Positions 16,712-27,119 of a stretch of DNA of 33,915 nt are shown piece after piece. Source of the DNA: Flavobacteriaceae bacterium (GTDB lineage Bacteria > Bacteroidota > Bacteroidia > Flavobacteriales > Flavobacteriaceae); contig JAQXBT010000026.1 of the NCBI GenBank assembly GCA_029252265.1, positions 1 through 33,915 on the forward strand, read 5' to 3'. The first letter of the stretch is position 1, and the number at the start of each line of letters is the position of its first letter. Made by a program: the position numbers and the translations under genes. A model generated the notes under the pieces. That model made no database searches and had not been told where the DNA came from. It saw only the letters and a program-made list of their open reading frames with translations.

Positions 16712-18379
16712 ATGTGTGGAATTGTATGTGCATTTGACTTAAAGCAAAAATCGGAAATCTTAAGACCTCTAGTGCTTGAGATGTCAAAAAAAATAAGACA
16801 CCGTGGTCCAGACTGGAGCGGTATCTATAGTGATGAAAAAACAGTGATGTCGCATGAGCGTCTCGCAATTGTGGACCCTGCTTCTGGAAAGCAACCCCTT
16901 TTTAGCGAAGATCGTAAGCTTATTTTAGCAGCGAACGGAGAAATCTATAACCATCAAGACATTAGAAAACAATTTGAAGGAAAATATGCTTTTCAAACCC
17001 AAAGTGACTGTGAGGTTATTTTGGCACTTTATAAAGAAAAAGGCGTTGATTTTGTAGATGACTTAAACGGAATTTTCGGATTTGCAATTTACGACGTCGA
17101 AAACGACGAATATTTTATTGCACGCGATCACATGGGTATCATTCCATTATATATAGGGTGGGATCAAAACGGTACTTTTTATGTGGCATCAGAATTAAAA
17201 GCTTTAGAAGGAACGTGTTCTAAGATTGAGTTATTTCCACCAGGGCATTATATGTCTAGTAAAGATGGAAAGTTTGTGCAATGGTACAAAAGAGATTGGA
17301 GAGAATATGACGCAGTAAAAGAGAATGAAACAAGTATTGCAATAATTAAAGAAGCATTAGAAGCTGCTGTGCACAGACAGTTGATGTCCGATGTGCCTTA
17401 TGGTGTTTTATTGTCTGGTGGTTTGGATTCTTCAGTGGTATCAGCAATCGCAAAAAAATATGCTCAAAAACGTGTGGAATCTGGCGATGAAACCGATGCA
17501 TGGTATCCACAAACACACTCCTTTGCGGTAGGATTAGAAGGGTCTCCAGATTTAGCGGCTGCACAAGTGGTTGCGGATCATATTGGAACCGTCCATCACG
17601 AAATTAAATTTACCATTCAAGAAGGATTAGATGCAATTAAAGATGTGATTTATAATATAGAAACCTATGATATCACCACCATTCGTTCTTCAACGCCGAT
17701 GTATTTAATGGCACGTGTTATAAAATCGATGGGAATTAAAATGGTATTATCTGGTGAAGGAGCAGATGAGATTTTTGGAGGTTATTTATACTTTCATAAA
17801 GCACCAAATGCACAAGAGTTTCATGAGGAAACAGTTCGTAAATTAGATAAGTTACACATGTACGATTGCCTAAGAGCCAACAAAAGTTTGGCGGCATGGG
17901 GTATAGAAGGACGTGTGCCATTTTTAGATAAAGAATTCATTGATGTCGCAATGCGTATCAACCCACAAGATAAAATGATTAATGGTGAGCGCATGGAAAA
18001 ATGGGTCATTAGAAAAGCCTTTGAAGATATGTTGCCAGAAAGTGTCGCATGGCGTCAGAAAGAACAATTTAGCGATGGCGTCGGCTATAGTTGGATTGAT
18101 ACACTGAAAGAAGTTGTTGATAAGGAGATTTCTGATGAACAGTTAGCAAATGCTAAATTCAGGTTCCCAATTCAAACCCCTCAAAACAAAGAAGAGTTCT
18201 ATTACCGTTCTATTTTTGAAGGCCATTTCCCAAGTGATGCAGCAGCTTTAAGTGTGCCTCAAGAGGCAAGTGTAGCCTGTAGTACAGCGACTGCTTTAGA
18301 GTGGGATGAGGCTTTTAAAAATATGAACGAGCCCTCTGGAAGAGCAATCCTAAATGTGCATGATAAAGCATACGATTAA
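16712..18379 (+). CDS. asnB: AsnB, glutamine-hydrolysing asparagine synthetase
   Basis: Cytoplasmic enzyme of 555 residues that makes asparagine from aspartate, glutamine and ATP. The N-terminus MCGIV exposes the nucleophile Cys2 after Met removal, which fixes the start. The class II amidotransferase domain has IRHRGPDWSG and ANGEIYNH. The synthetase domain has the ATP pyrophosphatase loop SGGLDSSVV (Ser235-Asp239) and LSGEGADEIFGGY. The length equals that of E. coli AsnB (554). It has its own promoter and ends with two candidate terminators, so it is probably monocistronic. Confidence 0.97.
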   Translation: MCGIVCAFDLKQKSEILRPLVLEMSKKIRHRGPDWSGIYSDEKTVMSHERLAIVDPASGKQPLFSEDRKLILAANGEIYNHQDIRKQFEGKYAFQTQSDCEVILALYKEKGVDFVDDLNGIFGFAIYDVENDEYFIARDHMGIIPLYIGWDQNGTFYVASELKALEGTCSKIELFPPGHYMSSKDGKFVQWYKRDWREYDAVKENETSIAIIKEALEAAVHRQLMSDVPYGVLLSGGLDSSVVSAIAKKYAQKRVESGDETDAWYPQTHSFAVGLEGSPDLAAAQVVADHIGTVHHEIKFTIQEGLDAIKDVIYNIETYDITTIRSSTPMYLMARVIKSMGIKMVLSGEGADEIFGGYLYFHKAPNAQEFHEETVRKLDKLHMYDCLRANKSLAAWGIEGRVPFLDKEFIDVAMRINPQDKMINGERMEKWVIRKAFEDMLPESVAWRQKEQFSDGVGYSWIDTLKEVVDKEISDEQLANAKFRFPIQTPQNKEEFYYRSIFEGHFPSDAAALSVPQEASVACSTATALEWDEAFKNMNEPSGRAILNVHDKAYD

Positions 18380-18398
18380 AGATTCTTAAAACTCAAAT

Positions 18399-18421
18399 AA
18401 AGACTTCTGAAGCCTTTTTTT
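18399..18421 (+). terminator. Weak terminator after asnB
   Basis: AAAG, an A-C mismatch and CTT pair with AAG and CTTT across a three-base loop and run into eight Ts. The stem is short; the next hairpin downstream is much stronger. Confidence 0.35.
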
Positions 18422-18449
18422 ATGAATTTTTAATTTACTCTTACATAGC

Positions 18450-18481
18450 AACGCCCTTAAATTAGATTTAAGGGCGTTTTT
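18450..18481 (+). terminator. Strong intrinsic terminator between asnB and gyrB
   Basis: A perfect 13-base stem, AACGCCCTTAAAT with ATTTAAGGGCGTT, around a three-base loop TAG and followed by Ts. It isolates gyrB from asnB. Confidence 0.88.
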
Positions 18482-18550
18482 AGTGGTTTTAAGGGTGTTT
18501 CACGAAAACAGCCAATTGTTAATAATTCCACTTAAATTACGTAAAAAGAC

Positions 18551-18581
18551 TTTAAATTCGATTAGAGATTAATTATCTTTG
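18551..18581 (+). promoter_or_regulatory. Promoter for gyrB
   Basis: TTT (18551-18553), 20 bases, TATCTTTG (18574-18581), an exact TAnnTTTG. The leader to the gyrB ATG is about 50 bases. Confidence 0.6.
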
Positions 18582-18616
18582 TTAGTGTAGATGTGGCTTA
18601 GCCGCATTTACGTTAA

Positions 18617-20578
<1,962 letters not shown>

Positions 20579-20603
20579 AAAATTAACCCCAAAACCTACC
20601 ATA

Positions 20604-21650
20604 ATGAAAAACCTAATTTTCATTTGCACTATCTTTTTTGGTGTGAATTCAACAAACGCACAAGAACTTGAAAGTATTTTACTGGCATCTGATGATGCCA
20701 GTCTACTTCTCGAAAATTATCTCAATCCTGTAATGAAAGGATTAATGACAAGTATGAACAACGGTTGGTACACAACGGCAAAAACGCACAAGAAATTCGG
20801 ATTTGACATCACGATTGGAGCCAGTGCGTCTTTTACGCCCGATAAAGACCAAATGTTTCAATTTGTAGCCGATCAATATGAATTTATATCCGTTTCAGGT
20901 GGAAACAGAAGTATTCCAACCATATTAAGTAAAGGTGAAACAGAAACTGAGATTAATATATCGGTTCCTTATGAAGGAGATAAATTTAAAGTCGGCACAT
21001 TCAGAATGCCAGGCGGAATCGCAAAAGATTTGCCAGCCAATACCACCCCAGCACCATTTGTGCAAGTTGGTCTTGGATTACCATTTAAAACAACGGTCAA
21101 ATTAAGATTAGTGCCTAAAACTAATTTTGCCACAGATGTAGAAGCCAATTTAATTGGAGTTGGACTTCAGCACGATTTAACTCAATACCTCGGTATTGTT
21201 GATAAACTTCCATTTTCAGTTTCACTGTTTGGAGCTTACACCTCCGCAAGTGTCGAATATGCGATTAAAAACGATGCTTTAACGGATAGAGTGTCCGTAA
21301 CCAACGGGTTAGCACAATTTAAGTTAAACACTTGGACGGTTCAAGCGTTAGGGTCTTTGGATTTCAAGATTGTAAGTGTTTACGGCGGACTTGGCTATAA
21401 TGGCGGAACCTCTAGTTTTGATATTAAAGGCGATTATTCATTAAGTTATGACATTCAAGATTCAGGTCAAAATAATCTATCAATATTAGATGAAACAATC
21501 ACAGATCCTATTAACTTAGATTTTAAAACAAGTGGAACTCGTGCGACCATTGGTGCTCGATTAAATCTCGCCTTTTTCAAAATTTTTGCAGATTACACAT
21601 TACAAGAATATAACACTGCAACCGTTGGAGTTGCATTTAGTTTTAGATAA
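20604..21650 (+). CDS. DUF6588-like putative outer-membrane beta-barrel protein
   Basis: A protein of 348 residues with a signal peptide ending near TNAQ, then ELESILLASDDASLLLENY, NNGWYTTAKTHKKFGFD and GLGLPFKTTVKLR. The C-terminal half has alternating hydrophobic strands and ends in a terminal aromatic (VGVAFSFR), typical of outer-membrane barrels. I recall it as the Bacteroidota family DUF6588; function unknown. The frame is open from 20511, inside gyrB, but the ATG at 20604 gives a proper signal peptide and clears the gyrB stop. It sits between gyrB (25-base gap) and mdh (28-base gap), so all three may share a transcript. Confidence 0.8.
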   Translation: MKNLIFICTIFFGVNSTNAQELESILLASDDASLLLENYLNPVMKGLMTSMNNGWYTTAKTHKKFGFDITIGASASFTPDKDQMFQFVADQYEFISVSGGNRSIPTILSKGETETEINISVPYEGDKFKVGTFRMPGGIAKDLPANTTPAPFVQVGLGLPFKTTVKLRLVPKTNFATDVEANLIGVGLQHDLTQYLGIVDKLPFSVSLFGAYTSASVEYAIKNDALTDRVSVTNGLAQFKLNTWTVQALGSLDFKIVSVYGGLGYNGGTSSFDIKGDYSLSYDIQDSGQNNLSILDETITDPINLDFKTSGTRATIGARLNLAFFKIFADYTLQEYNTATVGVAFSFR

Positions 21651-21678
21651 ATAATCACAACAATAAATTAAAAATAAC

Positions 21679-22605
21679 ATGAAAATAACAGTAGTAGGTG
21701 CCGGCGCAGTAGGAGCAAGTTGTGCAGAATACATTGCCATTAAAAACTTTGCTTCCGAAGTTGTTTTATTAGACATCAAAGAAGGCTATGCCGAAGGAAA
21801 AGCGATGGATTTGATGCAATGTGCATCTCTTAACGGATTTGATACTAAAATCACGGGATCGACCAATGATTATCATAAAACGGCCAATAGCGATATTTGT
21901 GTCATTACTTCGGGAATTCCAAGAAAACCGGGAATGACTCGTGAAGAATTAATCGGAATCAATGCAGGCATTGTGAAAACAGTATCGACCAACTTGGTTG
22001 AACACTCTCCAAATACGGTGCTTATTGTTGTCAGTAATCCAATGGATACCATGACATACCTCGCACACAAGGTCACAGGACTTCCAAAACATAAAATTAT
22101 TGGAATGGGTGGCGCTTTAGATTCTGCACGTTTTAAATACAGATTAGCAGAAGCCTTAGACGCACCAATTAGCGATGTAGATGGCATGGTCATCGGAGGA
22201 CATAGTGATGTTGGAATGGTGCCTTTAACATCGCATGCAACTCGAAATAGTATTAAAGTTTCTGAATTTATTTCAAATGAACGCTTAGAGCAAGTAAAAC
22301 AAGATACCAAAGTTGGTGGCGCAACGCTCACCAAACTTTTAGGAACTTCTGCTTGGTATGCACCTGGAGCCGCCGTGAGTGGATTGGTTCAAGCAATTGC
22401 TTGCGATCAGAAAAAAATATTCCCTTGTTCTGTTTTGCTTGATGGCGAATATGGTTTATCTGATTTATGTATTGGAGTTCCTGTTGTATTGGGATCTAAT
22501 GGTATCGAGAAAATCGTTGAAATTAAGCTAAGCGATAGTGAAAAAGCGCATTTACAGACAAGTGCCGATGGCGTTAAAAAAACAAATTCATTACTGGACG
22601 TGTAA
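21679..22605 (+). CDS. mdh: Mdh, malate dehydrogenase
   Basis: NAD-dependent malate dehydrogenase of the LDH-like group, 308 residues, which oxidises malate to oxaloacetate in the citric acid cycle. The dinucleotide site is VGAGAVGASCA. The substrate loop IPRKPGMTREEL carries the binding arginines, with a further motif at VVSNPMDTMTYL. The catalytic His175 lies in GGHSDVGMVP. A weak -7-like TAGTTTTA sits upstream in the end of the previous gene, so mdh may be read both from gyrB and separately. Confidence 0.96.
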   Translation: MKITVVGAGAVGASCAEYIAIKNFASEVVLLDIKEGYAEGKAMDLMQCASLNGFDTKITGSTNDYHKTANSDICVITSGIPRKPGMTREELIGINAGIVKTVSTNLVEHSPNTVLIVVSNPMDTMTYLAHKVTGLPKHKIIGMGGALDSARFKYRLAEALDAPISDVDGMVIGGHSDVGMVPLTSHATRNSIKVSEFISNERLEQVKQDTKVGGATLTKLLGTSAWYAPGAAVSGLVQAIACDQKKIFPCSVLLDGEYGLSDLCIGVPVVLGSNGIEKIVEIKLSDSEKAHLQTSADGVKKTNSLLDV

Positions 22606-22640
22606 ATAGATGACCAGTGGTGTGATTTGTATTTTTCACT

Positions 22641-22669
22641 AAAAAAGAGACTTTAAAATGCCCTTTTTA
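22641..22669 (+). terminator. Weak terminator candidate after mdh
   Basis: AAAAAG pairs with CTTTTT around a long loop that can add one G-C pair. It is poor as a hairpin but is the only candidate in the 154 bases between mdh and secDF. Confidence 0.3.
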
Positions 22670-22688
22670 TTGAAAACAAAAGAATCTA

Positions 22689-22719
22689 TTGTCAATTCAC
22701 ATCGTAAATCATATATTTG
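22689..22719 (+). promoter_or_regulatory. Promoter for secDF
   Basis: TTG (22689-22691), 20 bases, TATATTTG (22712-22719): a consensus Bacteroidota promoter. It stands 40 bases before the secDF ATG, one of the best matches in the window. Confidence 0.7.
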
Positions 22720-22759
22720 CTCGTTTATAAAAAATTAATGCAGATTAAATTAACTCACA

Positions 22760-25753
22760 ATGCAAAATAAAGGACTCGTAAAATTATTTGCACTTCTATT
22801 TGGTTTGGTAAGTATTTACCAATTATCATTTAGTTTTAAAGCAAATCAAATAGAAGATAATGCAACGCAATTTGCTATTGAAAAAATAGCAGATACCGAG
22901 ACAGACTATGACGCTAAACGCGCGCTTGAACAAGGCAAGTATTTAGATTCGTTGAAAAACGAAGAAGTGTATAACATCGGAATTGCAAAATTTAATTTTG
23001 ATGAAGTAAAGGAAAAAGCCATGAACCTTGGTTTGGACCTTAAAGGAGGGATTAACGTAATTCTTCAAATATCAGTTAAAGACATATTAGTTGGATTAGC
23101 AAACGAAAGTAAAGACCCTGTCTTTAGAAAAGCATTAAGTGATGCCGAAGAACTTCAAAAGGACAGTCAAAACACCTATCTAGAAGACTTTTTTGTAGCC
23201 TTTGAAGCAATTGAAGGTGATACTAAATTAGCGTCTCCAGATGTTTTTGCGAATCGAACATTAAGCGAAGAGATTACATTTGATATGACAAATGATGAGG
23301 TGAAACCTGTATTATCTGCCAAAATTGATGAGTCGATCGTATCTGCATTTGAAGTGCTTCGTAAACGTATTGATAAGTTTGGGGTTACACAACCAAACAT
23401 CCAACGTATCGGAAACTCAGGACGTATTCTTGTTGAATTGCCAGGTGCTAAAGAAATTGAACGAGTCAAAGGATTATTGCAAAGTACAGCTCAACTTGAG
23501 TTTTGGGATGCTTTTAAAGGAGAAGAATTTGGAACCTTTATATTTCAAGCCAATGAAACTTTAAAAGATATTGTTGATGTCACTCCAAACGAAGAAAAAT
23601 CAAACGCAACAGAATCAACAGAAGATTCAATCTCTGATATTATTGGTGATACCGACGCTGAAACTGGTGATACTGGTGAGGTGAACCCGTTAATAGATTT
23701 AATACGTGCGCCTGGCTACAACGGAGGCCCAGTAATTGCGTCTTTTGAACAAAAAGATAAGCAACTCGTTACAGACTATCTAAACAACCCTCAAGTGCGT
23801 TCGCTGTTATCAGCAGAACAACGGTATGCAAAATTTGTTTGGGGAATCCCAGAAGTGCAACAAACAGTTGGTGAAGATTCAGAAAGTATAGAGCTTGTAC
23901 AATTATATGCATTAAAAGGAAATAGAGATAACAAGCCACCACTTAGTGGTGCTGTTATTACAGACGCGCGTCAATCATACCAACAAAATGGGAGCCCAAG
24001 TGTATCCATGCAAATGAACCTTAAAGGGGCTAAAATGTGGGAAGAAATGACCGGTAATGCGTTTAATACAGCGGGTCAAATTGCCATTGTATTGGATGAA
24101 ATTGTCTATTCAGCACCTGGGGTTACAACAGGAGCAATTTCTGGAGGTAACTCTGAAATATCAGGATCTTTTACTTTAAATGAAGCGGTCGATTTAGCAA
24201 ATGTTTTGAGAGCAGGTAAATTGCCAGCCTCTGCGGATATTGTACAAGCAGAAGAAGTTGGGCCATCTTTAGGTCAAGAAGCAATTGATAGTGGAATGAA
24301 ATCATTCTTAATAGCTTTAGCTTTAGTGCTTTTATGGATGATTTTTTATTATGGCAAAGCAGGTATTTATTCAGATATCGCATTACTATTAAACATCTTA
24401 TTAATCTTCGGAATTTTATCTGGATTAGGCGCAGTGTTAACCTTACCTGGTATTGCTGGTATTGTATTAACAATCGGAATTGCGGTAGATGCAAACGTTC
24501 TTATTTACGAACGGATTCGAGAAGAGTTATTTAAAGGTAAAAGTCAGAAAGAATCGGTCAAAGACGGATTTAGCAATGCCTTATCTTCAATTCTAGATGC
24601 CAATATTACAACTGGTTTAACCGCTTTAATTTTATATGTATTTGGAACGGGGCCAATAAAAGGATTCGCAACAACTCTTTTAATTGGTATTTTAACCTCT
24701 TTATTTACAGCGATCTTTATTTCAAGATTATTGATTGATTGGCATTTAAGTCGTGGTGGGAAATTAGAGTTCTCTACAGGTATGACCAAAGGTTTATTTC
24801 GTTCTATTAATATTGAATTTCTTAAGAAACGTAAAATTGCCTACTTAATTTCGGGATCTATTATTATTGCTGGACTTGGATCTTTGTTTACTACAGGATT
24901 AGATCAAGGAATTGATTTTGTTGGAGGCCGAACCTACACTGTTCGTTTTGCACAAGACATGAATACTGAAGAAGTTAAAACGGCATTAAACGACGTTTTT
25001 AATAGTGCTGAGGTAAAAACAATTGGGAGCGCTAATCAATTGAAAATATCGACAAAGTATAAGGTTGATGAAAATTCTGCAGAAGTAGATCAAGAAGTAC
25101 AACAAAAATTATATGAAGCATTGATACCATTTTTGCCAGATGCAACAACGTATAAGCAGTTTATTGATGCCGAAAATAATATTGGTAAAATGTATTCAGG
25201 AAAAGTAAGTCCAACGATTGCCGATGATATTAAAAAATCATCTATCTGGGCAATTTTAGGCTCATTAATTGTTGTCTTTTTATACATTTTAATTCGATTC
25301 AAAAAATGGCAGTTTTCACTAGGAGCTGTCGCAGCAGTATTTCATGATGTCTTAATTGTATTAGGGATCTTTTCAATTGCTTGGAGATTTTTGCCATTTA
25401 GTATGGAAATCGATCAAGCATTTATTGCAGCGATTTTGACCGTGATCGGATATTCATTGAATGATACCGTGGTGGTCTTTGATAGAATTAGAGAATACCT
25501 AAACGAACATACAAGTTGGAAATTTGAAAAAGTGGTCAATAGTGCATTAAGTAGCACGTTGAGTCGTACTTTAAACACCTCATTAACCACTCTAGTCGTG
25601 TTATTAGCGATGTTTACATTTGGAGCAGATTCCTTAAGAGGCCTGTTGTTTGCGCTTATTGTAGGGGTGCTTGTAGGAACGTACTCATCATTGTTTATTG
25701 CAACGCCAATCATGCATGATACGTTGAAACGTTTAGATAAAAAAGCTGACTAA
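22760..25753 (+). CDS. secDF: SecDF, fused protein translocase subunit SecD-SecF
   Basis: Inner-membrane RND-type protein of 997 residues that uses the proton gradient to help SecYEG release exported proteins. The SecD half has the GLDLKGGINV motif after the first transmembrane helix, a periplasmic region with RIDKFGVTQPNIQRIG, and a helix bundle with GIAVDANVLIYERIREE. The SecF half starts near residue 690, has GIDFVGGRTYTVRF, and ends with YSLNDTVVVFDRIREY. An acidic, Ser/Thr-rich linker (about residues 275-312) is inserted in the periplasmic domain. Fusion of SecD and SecF is normal in Bacteroidota. It has its own promoter and a strong terminator. Confidence 0.96.
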   Translation: MQNKGLVKLFALLFGLVSIYQLSFSFKANQIEDNATQFAIEKIADTETDYDAKRALEQGKYLDSLKNEEVYNIGIAKFNFDEVKEKAMNLGLDLKGGINVILQISVKDILVGLANESKDPVFRKALSDAEELQKDSQNTYLEDFFVAFEAIEGDTKLASPDVFANRTLSEEITFDMTNDEVKPVLSAKIDESIVSAFEVLRKRIDKFGVTQPNIQRIGNSGRILVELPGAKEIERVKGLLQSTAQLEFWDAFKGEEFGTFIFQANETLKDIVDVTPNEEKSNATESTEDSISDIIGDTDAETGDTGEVNPLIDLIRAPGYNGGPVIASFEQKDKQLVTDYLNNPQVRSLLSAEQRYAKFVWGIPEVQQTVGEDSESIELVQLYALKGNRDNKPPLSGAVITDARQSYQQNGSPSVSMQMNLKGAKMWEEMTGNAFNTAGQIAIVLDEIVYSAPGVTTGAISGGNSEISGSFTLNEAVDLANVLRAGKLPASADIVQAEEVGPSLGQEAIDSGMKSFLIALALVLLWMIFYYGKAGIYSDIALLLNILLIFGILSGLGAVLTLPGIAGIVLTIGIAVDANVLIYERIREELFKGKSQKESVKDGFSNALSSILDANITTGLTALILYVFGTGPIKGFATTLLIGILTSLFTAIFISRLLIDWHLSRGGKLEFSTGMTKGLFRSINIEFLKKRKIAYLISGSIIIAGLGSLFTTGLDQGIDFVGGRTYTVRFAQDMNTEEVKTALNDVFNSAEVKTIGSANQLKISTKYKVDENSAEVDQEVQQKLYEALIPFLPDATTYKQFIDAENNIGKMYSGKVSPTIADDIKKSSIWAILGSLIVVFLYILIRFKKWQFSLGAVAAVFHDVLIVLGIFSIAWRFLPFSMEIDQAFIAAILTVIGYSLNDTVVVFDRIREYLNEHTSWKFEKVVNSALSSTLSRTLNTSLTTLVVLLAMFTFGADSLRGLLFALIVGVLVGTYSSLFIATPIMHDTLKRLDKKAD

Positions 25754-25771
25754 TAGCTAAATAATAGATAC

Positions 25772-25804
25772 AAAAAAAGCCACTCATTGAGTGGCTTTTT
25801 TTTT
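25772..25804 (+). terminator. Strong intrinsic terminator after secDF
   Basis: AAAAAAAGCCACTC pairs with GAGTGGCTTTTTTT across a three-base loop and continues into more Ts. The A and T runs make it potentially active on both strands. Confidence 0.88.
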
Positions 25805-25918
25805 GTTTTATGTTGAACGCTGTAATTGCTTAGAGGACACAATTTGGATGTACAAAGCTTTAAAGAACACTTCAAGTAAAAACTTCTATTCTATACTGAT
25901 ACTACAAATCGCCTGTAC

Positions 25919-25972
25919 TACCAATTATTATTTAAAATGAATTATATAGCTTATTTTGAGTGATAATTGGTA
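25919..25972 (+). other. Long imperfect hairpin between secDF and lgt
   Basis: The outer stem TACCAATTAT (25919-25928) and ATAATTGGTA (25963-25972) is perfect. After a 3x3 internal loop, TTAAAATGA (25932-25940) and TTATTTTGA (25951-25959) pair through nine positions including two G-U pairs, with a ten-base loop. On the minus strand the two G-U pairs become A-C mismatches, so RNA from the plus strand folds better. There is no T run, so it is not a classical terminator. It lies four bases beyond the lgt stop. The gap 25805-25918 otherwise shows nothing convincing. Confidence 0.5.
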
Positions 25973-25975
25973 TAA

Positions 25976-26815
25976 TTACGCTTCCTTAGGTTTATACAGA
26001 AACATAAAATAAAGACCACAAAGTACAAAAGGAACACTCAGTACTTGTCCCGTATTTAAACCAAAAATCCAATCCTCACGACTGTCAATTTGAGCAATTT
26101 TAAATTGTTCAACTACCACTCTGACCGACATTAAAAGCACTAAAAACAGCCCAAATAAAAATCCTGTCTGCGTACTTTTTTTCGTTTTCCAATATAAAAA
26201 GAATAAGATGAGAAACACAAACACATAGCCAAAAGCCTCGTACAATTGTCCTGGGTGTCTTGGAAGTGAGTCGAGTTGTTTAAAAATAATAGCGAACGGA
26301 AAATCCGCTTCAGCGGGTTTACCGATCATTTCGGAATTGAAAAAATTTCCAATACGAATAAATACAGCTCCAAGTGCAGATGCAATGACCACCCGGTCAA
26401 GAATCCAAAGCACTGATTTTTTCAATACTTTTTTATTGTAGAGCCACATCGAAATAATCATTCCTATCGCTGCACCATGACTAGCCAAACCTCTAAAGCC
26501 TGTAAACTCAAACCCACCACTAAAACGGAAGGGAAGGAAGATGCTAAAAAAGTCGTCTTTAAATAATTCAGATTGATAAAAAATAACGTGACCCAAACGC
26601 GCTCCAATCATAATTCCTAAAACAGAATACATGAACAGACTGTCTAATTTGTCATCAGTTTGTCCTTCGTTTTTATAAATCTTTTTCGTTAGATACCAAC
26701 CTGTGATAAATGCAGCCATCCACATGAGGCTGTAATAGTGAATTTTAAAATCTCCAAAAAGGGCGATGCCATCAGAAGTAGGGTCCCATACGGTTTGTAG
26801 CAAATACATAGTCAT
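25976..26815 (-). CDS. lgt: Lgt, prolipoprotein diacylglyceryl transferase
   Basis: Polytopic inner-membrane enzyme of 279 residues that transfers diacylglycerol from phosphatidylglycerol to the lipobox Cys of prolipoproteins. This is the first step in maturing lipoproteins such as GldJ and the others encoded here. Seven or so hydrophobic helices are seen, with YYSLMW near the N-terminus, the family signature region FRGLASHGAAIG, RIGNFFNSEMIGKP, and RHPGQLYEA. The frame opens at 26863, but the extra residues do not resemble an Lgt N-terminus. ATG 26815 is preferred, with 26809 equally possible. It ends the minus-strand cluster folE, cysS, yidD, lgt. Confidence 0.94.
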   Translation of the reverse strand: MTMYLLQTVWDPTSDGIALFGDFKIHYYSLMWMAAFITGWYLTKKIYKNEGQTDDKLDSLFMYSVLGIMIGARLGHVIFYQSELFKDDFFSIFLPFRFSGGFEFTGFRGLASHGAAIGMIISMWLYNKKVLKKSVLWILDRVVIASALGAVFIRIGNFFNSEMIGKPAEADFPFAIIFKQLDSLPRHPGQLYEAFGYVFVFLILFFLYWKTKKSTQTGFLFGLFLVLLMSVRVVVEQFKIAQIDSREDWIFGLNTGQVLSVPFVLCGLYFMFLYKPKEA

Positions 26816-26886
26816 TTGTTTAGAGTGTAAATATAGAAAATAGATGCGAAACTCAAGGCACACGCATTTTAATTAACAACCAACGT

Positions 26887-27114
26887 CTAATCCTTTGGAA
26901 CTGGATCCTGACCAGAGCCTCCCCAAGGATGGCACCGTAAAATACGTTTAAGACTTAGGTAACTCCCTTTTAGGAGTCCGTGAAACTGTAAGGCATCTTT
27001 AGCGTAATGGGAACAGGTCGGTTGGAATCGGCAAGTCGAAGGCGTTAATGGCGAAATGAGATTTTGATAGATCTTAATTATAAACAAAAAAGGCGCAATC
27101 AAAATGGATTTCAT
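26887..27114 (-). CDS. yidD: YidD, membrane protein insertion efficiency factor
   Basis: Small protein of 75 residues of the YidD (UPF0161) family, associated with the inner face of the membrane and thought to help YidC-dependent insertion. The amphipathic N-terminus leads into the conserved core [20 protein letters not shown] and [14 protein letters not shown], with three conserved Cys. In many bacteria it lies near yidC and rnpA; here it is five bases after cysS and 71 bases before lgt. Family assignment is certain from the core motif. Confidence 0.95.
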   Translation of the reverse strand: MKSILIAPFLFIIKIYQNLISPLTPSTCRFQPTCSHYAKDALQFHGLLKGSYLSLKRILRCHPWGGSGQDPVPKD

Positions 27115-27119
27115 AGCTA

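Noticed and set aside
21873-22334. Minus-strand 153-codon frame opposite mdh
   Set aside because: A shadow of the mdh codon pattern; composition and lack of motifs do not support a protein.
25848-25940. A 30-codon plus-strand frame starting MYKALK with a short hydrophobic stretch and LQIAC, after the secDF terminator
   Set aside because: No promoter found upstream and the weak lipobox-like end may be chance in an AT-rich gap; kept only as something to check if RNA is seen there.
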